DNA of 36,071 nucleotides from Cellulomonas algicola (GTDB taxonomy: Bacteria > Actinomycetota > Actinomycetes > Actinomycetales > Cellulomonadaceae): positions 1 to 36,071 of the forward strand of contig NZ_BHYL01000021.1 in the NCBI RefSeq assembly GCF_003851725.1, given 5' to 3'. A model generated the notes under the pieces. It was given only the letters and a program-made list of their open reading frames with translations, had not been told where the DNA came from and ran no database searches. Shown piece by piece: positions 1-6,891 of this stretch; positions within the stretch are counted from its first letter, which is position 1; each line of letters begins with the position of its first letter. The translations under genes were made by a program, and so were the position numbers.

Positions 1-11
1 CCGGGGGGCGT

Positions 12-56
12 CGTCGTCTCGTCGCCGGGCGTCGCTCGACGTCGTCTCGTCGCCGG
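12..56. repeat. 17-bp direct repeat pair, 28-bp period
   Basis: The 17-mer CGTCGTCTCGTCGCCGG occurs at 12-28 and again at 40-56. It lies just past the stop of the minus-strand sensory gene (stop at 65-67) and runs to the window edge. It could be downstream non-coding DNA or the end of a neighbouring low-complexity gene; the window is too short here to decide. Confidence 0.6.
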
Positions 57-64
57 CGTCGCGC

Positions 65-2764
65 TCAGCGCAGGACGGAGCCCGGGCGCGACTCCTGCCG
101 CCAGGTCGTCGTCGACCCGCCGCGCAGGAGGGCGATGTCGACCTCGCGGAGCACCTCGGAGACGTCGCGGAACCCGCGGATGCTGCCGAGCGCACCGACG
201 CGGATGCGCGCGCCGAGCTCGTGGCGCAGCTGGTCGAGCAGCTGACCCACCCGTCCTGGCACGCCGCCGGGCCCGACGTCGTCGAGCAGGACCGCGAAGT
301 CGTCCTCGGCGATGCGCGCCGGGGTGTCGCCCTCCCGCAGCGGCCGACGCAGCCGGCGCACGAGCTCGCGGTGCAGGTCGAGGTGGACGTCGCCCTCCTC
401 GTGCCGCCCCTGGGTCGGGATCGCGTGGTCGTCCGCGACGCGCACGAGCACGACCGCGCAGTCGTACGACGGCGAGCGGCGCGTCCGCAGCAGCGCGGAG
501 GCGAGCCGGTCGAGGAACAGCAGCCGGTTCACCAGACCCGTCTCGGGGTCGTGCAGCGCGTCCCGCTGGAGCGCGATCTCGGCCTCCTTGCGCTCGGTCA
601 CGTCGACGAGCGCCCCGACCAGCCGGGCGGGGCAGCCCGCGTCGTCGAGCACCGTCACCGCGCGGCACAGCATCCAGCGGTAGTCGCCCGACGACGTCCG
701 CACGCGGTGCTCGAGCTCGAGCGGCGTGCCGGCGCCCGCGAGCTGCGACGCGATGGCCGCGGACAGGTCGTCGCGGTCGGCGGGGTGCACGCGCTCGAGC
801 CACTCCGCGGGCGAGTCGCCGATGACCTCGTCGTCGTAGCCGAGCGTCTGCTTCCAGCGCGGCGAGTAGTACACCGTGCCCGCCGAGACGTCCCAGTCCC
901 ACGTGCCGTCGTGCGCCGCCATCGACGCGAGCGCGTACCGCTCCTCGCTCGCGCGCACCGTGTCCGCGAGGGAGCGTTCCCGCGCAGCGGCCTGCTCGAG
1001 CGCCCGGCGCTGCTCGCGCAGCGACGTGAGCAGGCGCTCCTGGTCCAGCGCGACCGCGAGCAGCGCCGCCCAGTGGTTGAACCGGTCGCGCGCGCTCGTC
1101 GCCCGCGTCTCCGCGGTGCCGTCGATCGCGAGCAGACCCCAGTCGCTGCCGCCGAACGTCACCGGGACCACGAACGTCAGCTCGTTGCTGCCGACCGTCC
1201 CCGCGCGCGTGAGCGCCGCCGGCGGGAACTGGCTCGCCGTCGTGCGCATCCCGACGAGGCGCGACAGCGTGCCCGACGTGTCGTGCACGCCGACGATCTC
1301 CATCTCCCGGTCCCCGGGGCCACGATCGGCGCCGAGCCACAGGCCGAGGCACGCGTGACCGCGCACGCCGCGCGGCAGCCACCCGAGCGCCCGCGGGCTC
1401 GCGCCGTCGCCGCGCAGCAGGTCCATGTCGACCTCGTACTGGTCGACGATCGTCCGCTCGAGCTGACCGCTGCGCGCGAGCATCGCCCGCGTGCAGCCCT
1501 TGGTCAGCGCCAGCAGGACCTCGGTCACCGCGCGCCGCACGGCGGTCTCGTGCTCGGGCCGTGGCAGCGCCGCGAGCGTCGCGCTCTCGATCCCGCGCAG
1601 GCACGTCACGAGCTGCTCGAGGGCCTCGGGGTGCGGCTGCATCGCGGCCGTGAGGTCCGCGAGCCGCGCGAGCGTCGCCGGCGCAGGCACGGCACCGCGC
1701 TCGGCCGCGGCCTCGAGCGGCTCGACGACGGCGTGCCACCACGTGTCCCGCGGCGCGCTGCCCGCGCGTCGGCCCGCACCCGCACCGACCGGTCCCACGA
1801 ACGCTGTCTCGGCGAGCGCCCGGAGCACCTGGTGACCGCCCGCGACGCCCGTGGGCTGGTCGGCGGCCGAAGCCGGCCCCACCTCGGTGCAGCCGCACGA
1901 CTCGCGCAGCACGAGCGTCGACGGCGTCCGGTACTCGCCGCCCACGATCTCCTCGCCCCGCATGCGCGCGAGCAGCAGCGACACCGCCGTCTCGCCCACG
2001 CGGTCGTAGTGCGCGTCGACCGTCGACAGGCGCGGCGTCACGCGTGCACCCGAGTCCGCGTGGTCGAACCCGATGACGGCCTGGTCCCGCGGCAGCACCA
2101 GGCCCGCCGCACGGAGCGCGCGCTGGAAGCCGATCGCGTTGCGGTCAGTCGCCGCCACGACGGCCGTCGTCTGCCGGCCCAGCGCCAGCATGCGTGCCGC
2201 GGCGTCCGCGCCACCCTGCTCGTGGTTGTCCGTCGCGTCGTACCACCACGCCTCGGCGGGCTCGATCCCGTGGTCCGCGAGGGTCGCGCGGTAGGCCGCG
2301 AAGCGTTCGCGCATGTCGCGCTGCGTGAGGCAGCCGACGAACCCGATCCGCGTGTGCCCGTGCCCGACGAGGTGGTCCACGGCCGCCCGCACACCCGCGG
2401 TGTTGTCCGGCACGACGACCGGGTCGTCCTGCGACGTCGGCTCCTCCGACACCAGCACCAGCGGCACGCCCCACTGCTGCACCGCCGCCAGCCGGTCGGC
2501 GCGCAGCGCCTTGCCGACGACGACCAGGCCGTCGACCGCGCCCAGCGCGACGGGGGCGTCGAGGATCGACTCGTCGGGGTACCGCTCGCGGTCGAGGCCC
2601 GCGGGATAGGTCTGGACGGCGACGACCCGATGGCCCGCCGCGCGCGCCGCGCGGGCGACGCCGGCGATGAGCGCACCGAAGTAGAAACCCCCGACGACCG
2701 GCGACAGCACACCGATGGTGCGCCGTGCCGTCGGCGACACCGGACCGCGCCGGACAGTCCCCAT
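65..2764 (-). CDS. LacI-type sugar-binding domain + PAS + degenerate GGDEF sensory protein
   Basis: An 899-residue protein. Residues about 15-292 form a periplasmic-binding-protein-like domain of the LacI/GalR sensor type and end in an ESCGC motif, but there is no N-terminal helix-turn-helix. Residues about 440-600 look GAF-like and coiled-coil. A PAS/PAC domain covers about 605-728 (DGTWDWD, YSPRWKQTLGY, DVTERK). A GGDEF-like fold covers about 735-885, entered by LHDPETGLVNRLLF. The signature GG(D/E)EF is replaced by AEDDF (819-823), and the usual metal-binding DxD strand reads VLVRVADDH, so cyclase activity is unlikely. The ATG is preceded by GAGGAG. There is no signal peptide, so it should be cytoplasmic. 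It sits back-to-back with a LacI regulator upstream of cellulase genes, which suggests sensing of a sugar or sugar-derived signal. Its output is unknown. Confidence 0.88.
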   Translation of the reverse strand: MGTVRRGPVSPTARRTIGVLSPVVGGFYFGALIAGVARAARAAGHRVVAVQTYPAGLDRERYPDESILDAPVALGAVDGLVVVGKALRADRLAAVQQWGVPLVLVSEEPTSQDDPVVVPDNTAGVRAAVDHLVGHGHTRIGFVGCLTQRDMRERFAAYRATLADHGIEPAEAWWYDATDNHEQGGADAAARMLALGRQTTAVVAATDRNAIGFQRALRAAGLVLPRDQAVIGFDHADSGARVTPRLSTVDAHYDRVGETAVSLLLARMRGEEIVGGEYRTPSTLVLRESCGCTEVGPASAADQPTGVAGGHQVLRALAETAFVGPVGAGAGRRAGSAPRDTWWHAVVEPLEAAAERGAVPAPATLARLADLTAAMQPHPEALEQLVTCLRGIESATLAALPRPEHETAVRRAVTEVLLALTKGCTRAMLARSGQLERTIVDQYEVDMDLLRGDGASPRALGWLPRGVRGHACLGLWLGADRGPGDREMEIVGVHDTSGTLSRLVGMRTTASQFPPAALTRAGTVGSNELTFVVPVTFGGSDWGLLAIDGTAETRATSARDRFNHWAALLAVALDQERLLTSLREQRRALEQAAARERSLADTVRASEERYALASMAAHDGTWDWDVSAGTVYYSPRWKQTLGYDDEVIGDSPAEWLERVHPADRDDLSAAIASQLAGAGTPLELEHRVRTSSGDYRWMLCRAVTVLDDAGCPARLVGALVDVTERKEAEIALQRDALHDPETGLVNRLLFLDRLASALLRTRRSPSYDCAVVLVRVADDHAIPTQGRHEEGDVHLDLHRELVRRLRRPLREGDTPARIAEDDFAVLLDDVGPGGVPGRVGQLLDQLRHELGARIRVGALGSIRGFRDVSEVLREVDIALLRGGSTTTWRQESRPGSVLR

Positions 2765-2798
2765 GGTTGCTCCTCGCCTACGTCGTCGGAGTCGAGAT

Positions 2799-2812
2799 GG
2801 TGCAATTGTGCC
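2799..2812. promoter_or_regulatory. imperfect palindrome between divergent regulator genes
   Basis: GGTGCAATTGTGCC is an imperfect inverted repeat centred on CAATTG in the 67-bp gap between the sensory gene and the LacI gene. Any promoter for either gene must lie in or near this gap, so it could be an operator for both. The arms match at only 5 of 7 positions. Confidence 0.3.
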
Positions 2813-2831
2813 GCATCGGGCGACACACTAG

Positions 2832-3938
2832 GTGATCGTGGTCACACCTGCATATGACTCGTCCACCGATGGAAGCACTCCGACCCCCTCCGGGCCGGGA
2901 CCGCTTCCACCGTCCACCCCGGCGCCGAGGCGTCCGACGATCACCGACGTCGCCCGCGCGGCAGGCGTCTCGATCGCGGTCGTCTCGTACGCCCTGAACG
3001 GTCGTCCCGGCGTCTCGGCCGCCACGCGTGAGCGTGTGCTCCGCGTCGCCGACGAGTTCAACTGGCGGCCGAGCGCGGCGGCCCGCTCGATGCGCACCGG
3101 TCCACGGGCGGTCGGGCTCGTCGTCGACCGCGCCGGTGCGGGCCCGGCGGCGCAGGCGACCGGCGTGCTCGAGTTCGTCACCGCCATCCAGGAGGTGCTC
3201 GCGACCCGGAACCTCGCGCTCGTGCTGCAGATCGTCGACGGTCCCGAGGCCGCCGTGGCGCTGTACGGCGAGTGGTGGGCCGAGCGGCGGTTCGACGTCA
3301 TGGTCGTGACCGACGTCCTCGTCGAGGACCCGCGCATCGACGCGCTGCGCCGGCTGCGGGCGCCCGCGGTCGTCGTCGGCGGCTCGCCCGAGGACCACGA
3401 CCTCGCGAGCGTGCGCGTCGACGAGGGGGACGCCTACGCGCGTGTCGCCCGGTACCTCCTCGAGCTGGGCCACCGGAACGTCGCCGCCGTCACCGCGCCC
3501 GACGGGCTCGCCCGCACGCGGTCGCGTGTCGGCGCGCTCGCGCGGGTGCTCGACCCGGCGGGCGGGCACCTCCAGCACGAGGCGACCGCGGGGACCGCCG
3601 AGGAGGCGGCCGTCGCGACGCGACGCCTGCTGACGGCGGGGCGCCCGCCGACCGCGATCGTGTTCGACTCCGACCAGATGGCCATCGCGGCGCTCGACGT
3701 GGCGCGACGCACGGGTCTCGCGGTGCCGTGGGACCTGTCGGTCGTCGCGGGCTCCGACTCGGCGCTGTGCCGGCTCGCGACGCCGTCGGTCACGACGCTG
3801 CCGTCGGCGGAGCGCGACCTGGGCCTCGCGACCGGCGAGGCGGTCCTCGCGGTGCTCGACGGCGACACCCGGGTACGGCGCGAGCTGCAGGTCGGCGGGC
3901 TCGCGGTGCGCGGCAGCACGGGTCCGCGGAGCCGCTGA
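2832..3938 (+). CDS. LacI-family transcriptional regulator
   Basis: A 368-residue DNA-binding repressor-type protein. The LacI helix-turn-helix is at residues 35-83 (PTITDVARAAGVSIAVVSYALNG), followed by a hinge reading ARSM where ARSL is usual. The rest is a periplasmic-binding-protein-like effector domain. Two GTG codons (2832 and 2838) are the only possible starts before the HTH, so the protein has an unusual 28-34 residue Pro/Ser/Thr-rich N-terminal extension. No clear Shine-Dalgarno sequence is seen. It lies just upstream of the GH6 and GH5 cellulase genes in the same orientation, so a CelR/CebR-like role in cellulase control is a reasonable inference. The effector cannot be read from the sequence. 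Confidence 0.93.
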   Translation: MIVVTPAYDSSTDGSTPTPSGPGPLPPSTPAPRRPTITDVARAAGVSIAVVSYALNGRPGVSAATRERVLRVADEFNWRPSAAARSMRTGPRAVGLVVDRAGAGPAAQATGVLEFVTAIQEVLATRNLALVLQIVDGPEAAVALYGEWWAERRFDVMVVTDVLVEDPRIDALRRLRAPAVVVGGSPEDHDLASVRVDEGDAYARVARYLLELGHRNVAAVTAPDGLARTRSRVGALARVLDPAGGHLQHEATAGTAEEAAVATRRLLTAGRPPTAIVFDSDQMAIAALDVARRTGLAVPWDLSVVAGSDSALCRLATPSVTTLPSAERDLGLATGEAVLAVLDGDTRVRRELQVGGLAVRGSTGPRSR

Positions 3939-3972
3939 CCAGCGGCTTCGCCACCCCGTGCGGGCGTCGATC

Positions 3973-3991
3973 GGGTAACGAATGGGTAACG
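3973..3991 (+). repeat. GGGTAACG direct repeat upstream of the GH6 gene
   Basis: GGGTAACG occurs at 3973-3980 and 3984-3991, an 11-bp period or about one helical turn. It lies about 150 bp before the GH6 start and just upstream of a LacI-type operator core. Tandem repeats phased to one turn can be activator sites, but this may be chance. Confidence 0.35.
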
Positions 3992-4001
3992 CGGGATGCT
4001 T

Positions 4002-4009
4002 AAACGATT
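4002..4009. promoter_or_regulatory. LacI-type operator core upstream of the GH6 gene
   Basis: The sequence AAACGATT matches the AAnCGnTT core common to LacI/GalR-family operators and sits in an AT-rich patch (TTAAACGATTT) unlike its GC-rich surroundings, 128 bp before the GH6 start. The outer positions are not well symmetric. A target of the adjacent LacI protein is the obvious hypothesis. Confidence 0.4.
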
Positions 4010-4136
4010 TGCCCCATGCCGTCCCGATCGCGGTGCGTGTTGAGGTAGCCGCCAGTCGCCGTGGACTCCCCCCGGGCGACTCGCGCCCGACCGGGACGGT
4101 CCGCTCGGGTGTGCCGATCGACACCCGGAGGACCAC

Positions 4137-6740
4137 GTGTCCACACACGGCAAGCGAGCGACGGTGAGGCGGCGGCTACGTGCCGCGGCGACCGTCGCCA
4201 CGGCGACGGCACTCGCCGCCGTCCCTCTCACGACCCTGGCGACGAGCGCGAGCGCGGCGCCGACCCATGTCGACAACCCCTACTCGGGCGCGGTGCAGTA
4301 CGTGAACCCCACGTGGTCCGCCTCGGTCACCGCCGCCGCGGGCCGGCAGAGCGCCGACCCGACCCTCGCCGCGAAGATGCGGACGGTCGCGACGCAGCCC
4401 ACCGCCGTCTGGATGGACCGGATCTCCGCGATCACCGGCAACGCCGACGGCAACGGCCTGAAGTTCCACCTCGACAACGCCGTCGCGCAGCAGAAGGCCG
4501 CGGGGAAGCCGCTCGTCTTCAACCTGGTCATCTACGACCTGCCCGGCCGCGACTGCTTCGCGCTCGCGTCCAACGGCGAGCTCCCCGCGACCGACGCGGG
4601 CCTCGCGCGGTACAAGACCGAGTACATCGACCCGATCGCGGACCTCCTCGACAACCCGGAGTACGAGAACATCCGGATCGCCGCGACCATCGAGCCCGAC
4701 TCGCTGCCGAACCTGGTCACGAACATCTCGGAGCAGGCCTGCCAGCAGGCGGCGCCGTACTACCGCCAGGGCGTCAAGTACGCGCTCGACAAGCTGCACG
4801 CGATCCCGAACGTCTACAACTACATCGACATCGGCCACTCCGGCTGGCTCGGCTGGGACAGCAACGCGGGTCCGTCCGCGACGCTGTTCGCCGAGGTCGC
4901 CAAGACGACGACCGCGGGCTTCGCGTCGATCGACGGCTTCGTCTCCGACGTCGCCAACACGACGCCGCTCGAGGAGCCGCTGCTCACCGACTCGTCGCTC
5001 ACGATCAACAACAACCCGATCCGGTCGTCGAAGTTCTACGAGTGGAACTTCGACTTCGACGAGGTCGACTACACCGCGCACATGCACAAGCTCCTGGTCG
5101 CGGCGGGCTTCCCGTCCACGATCGGCATGCTGATCGACACGTCGCGCAACGGCTGGGGCGGCCCGAACCGTCCGACGGCGATCACGGCCAGCACGGACGT
5201 GAACACCTACGTCGACGCGAACCGCGTGGACCGTCGTGCGCACCGCGGCGCGTGGTGCAACCCGCTCGGTGCGGGCATCGGCCGGTTCCCCGAGGCCACC
5301 CCGTCCGGCTACGCCGCGTCGCACCTCGACGCGTTCGTCTGGATCAAGCCCCCGGGTGAGTCCGACGGTGCGTCGTCGGAGATCCCGAACGACCAGGGCA
5401 AGCGGTTCGACCGCATGTGCGACCCGACGTTCGTCTCGCCCAAGCTGAACAACCAGCTCACCGGTGCCACCCCGAACGCGCCGCTCGCCGGCCAGTGGTT
5501 CGAGGAGCAGTTCGTCACGCTCGTGAAGAACGCGTACCCGGTCATCGGCCAGACGGACCCGGGCAACGACACGCAGGCGCCGACGGTCCCGACGGGCCTC
5601 ACCGCCGGCACGACGACGTCGACCTCGGTGCCGCTGTCGTGGACCGCGTCGACCGACAACGTCGGCGTCACCGGCTACGACGTGTACCGCGGCACGACGC
5701 TCGTGGGCACCTCGACCACGACGAGCTACACGGTCACGGGCCTCACGCCCGCCACGGCGTACTCGTTCACGGTCCGTGCCAAGGACGCGGCGGGCAACGT
5801 CTCGTCCGCCTCGACCGCCGTCTCCGCCACGACGCAGTCCGGCACCGTCACCGACACGCAGGCGCCCTCGGTGCCCGCGGGTCTGACCGCCGGCACGACG
5901 ACCACCACGTCGGTCCCGCTGTCGTGGACCGCCTCGACCGACAACGTCGGCGTCGCGGGCTACGAGATCCTGCGCGGCTCGACCGTGGTCGGCACGTCCA
6001 CGACGACGAGCTTCACGGTCACCGGTCTCACCGCCGGCACGACGTACTCGTTCTCGGTGCGGGCCAAGGACGCCGCGGGCAACACGTCGGCCGCCTCCAC
6101 CGCCGTCTCGGCGACGACCAAGACGGACACCGTGGTCGACACGCAGGCGCCGACGGCGCCGACGGGTCTCGCCGCGGGCACCGCGACCAGCACGACGATC
6201 CCGCTGTCGTGGAGCGCGTCGACCGACAACGTCGGCGTCACGGGCTACGACGTGTACAGCGGCTCGACGCTCCTCGGCTCGACCACCACGACGAGCTACA
6301 CGGCGACCGGTCTCACCGCCGGCACCACGTACTCGTTCACGGTCAAGGCGAAGGACGCCGCGGGCAACGTCTCGACGTCGTCGTCGGCCCTGTCGGCCTC
6401 GACGCTGCCGAGCAACCCGACCGGTGGATGCACCGTGAAGTACACGGCCAGCTCGTGGAACAACGGATTCACCGCCTCGGTCCGCGTGACGAACAACAGC
6501 ACCAGCGCGCTCAACGGCTGGTCGCTCGGCTTCTCGTTCGCCAACGGCCAGAAGGTGACGCAGGGCTGGAGCGCCGACTGGTCGCAGTCGGGCTCGGCCG
6601 TGACGGCCAAGAACGCGGCGTGGAACACCACGCTCGGCGCGAACTCGTCGGTCGAGATCGGCTTCAACGGCTCGCACTCGGGCACGAACAACGCACCGAC
6701 GGCCTTCACGCTCAACGGCGTGGCCTGCACCGTCGCGTGA
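4137..6740 (+). CDS. cbhA: secreted GH6 exoglucanase (cellobiohydrolase), 3 x Fn3, CBM2
   Basis: An 867-residue exported enzyme predicted to release cellobiose from cellulose chain ends. The signal peptide spans 1-40 (cleavage after SASA). The GH6 catalytic domain is about 45-470. By comparison with T. reesei Cel6A, D139 in YDLPGRDC matches D175, D188 in IEPDSL matches the catalytic acid D221, and D410 in GESDG matches D401. Cysteine pairs C140/C202 and C374/C428 are retained. The roughly 430-residue catalytic domain fits bacterial exo-acting GH6 enzymes, which carry extra loops. Three Fn3 modules (about 478-567, 572-662, 667-756) lead to a CBM2 bounded by C765 and C864 with surface Trp W774, W811 and W829. 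The GTG start has GGAGG five bases upstream. Length and domain order match C. fimi CbhA/Cel6B as I recall it. Confidence 0.95.
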   Translation: MSTHGKRATVRRRLRAAATVATATALAAVPLTTLATSASAAPTHVDNPYSGAVQYVNPTWSASVTAAAGRQSADPTLAAKMRTVATQPTAVWMDRISAITGNADGNGLKFHLDNAVAQQKAAGKPLVFNLVIYDLPGRDCFALASNGELPATDAGLARYKTEYIDPIADLLDNPEYENIRIAATIEPDSLPNLVTNISEQACQQAAPYYRQGVKYALDKLHAIPNVYNYIDIGHSGWLGWDSNAGPSATLFAEVAKTTTAGFASIDGFVSDVANTTPLEEPLLTDSSLTINNNPIRSSKFYEWNFDFDEVDYTAHMHKLLVAAGFPSTIGMLIDTSRNGWGGPNRPTAITASTDVNTYVDANRVDRRAHRGAWCNPLGAGIGRFPEATPSGYAASHLDAFVWIKPPGESDGASSEIPNDQGKRFDRMCDPTFVSPKLNNQLTGATPNAPLAGQWFEEQFVTLVKNAYPVIGQTDPGNDTQAPTVPTGLTAGTTTSTSVPLSWTASTDNVGVTGYDVYRGTTLVGTSTTTSYTVTGLTPATAYSFTVRAKDAAGNVSSASTAVSATTQSGTVTDTQAPSVPAGLTAGTTTTTSVPLSWTASTDNVGVAGYEILRGSTVVGTSTTTSFTVTGLTAGTTYSFSVRAKDAAGNTSAASTAVSATTKTDTVVDTQAPTAPTGLAAGTATSTTIPLSWSASTDNVGVTGYDVYSGSTLLGSTTTTSYTATGLTAGTTYSFTVKAKDAAGNVSTSSSALSASTLPSNPTGGCTVKYTASSWNNGFTASVRVTNNSTSALNGWSLGFSFANGQKVTQGWSADWSQSGSAVTAKNAAWNTTLGANSSVEIGFNGSHSGTNNAPTAFTLNGVACTVA
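5568..6404 (+). repeat. three tandem Fn3 module repeats in the GH6 gene
   Basis: Three about 280-bp in-frame repeats encode near-identical Fn3 modules with shared landmarks: DTQAP, VPLSWTASTDNVGV, GYDVYRG, TTTSYTVTGLT, YSFTV and AKDAAGNVS. Related modules recur at 8227-8787 in the GH5 gene. The similarity extends to the DNA, as expected from duplication or gene conversion. Confidence 0.85.
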
Positions 6741-6773
6741 CCTGACGTGCTCGCCGCACCGACCGCATGACGG

Positions 6774-6809
6774 GCGGGGGTCCTCCGGAAAGTCCCGGGG
6801 GACCCCCGC
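6774..6809 (+). terminator. strong hairpin after the GH6 gene
   Basis: A 15-bp stem (one G-T wobble) pairs 6774-6788 with 6795-6809 around a 6-base loop, starting 33 bases after the GH6 stop. There is no T tract, which is common for actinobacterial hairpin terminators. It separates GH6 and GH5 transcription or leaves a stabilised GH6 3' end. Confidence 0.8.
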
Positions 6810-6891
6810 TCCGCGTGCCCACCCGGCCGCACCACCGGGCTCGCCCGGCCGGGACCCACCGGCCGGACCGGATCGACCCGAGGAGAACCAC

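Noticed and set aside
2297-2311. CGCGAA-GCG-TTCGCG inverted repeat resembling a LacI-type operator
   Set aside because: It lies deep inside the sensory gene coding region and its 3-base centre does not fit the AAnCGnTT core.
221-2857. Long plus-strand open frame opposite the sensory gene
   Set aside because: Its Arg/His/Ala-rich translation has no recognisable domain; it is the antisense of a clear LacI-PAS-GGDEF protein and reflects high GC.
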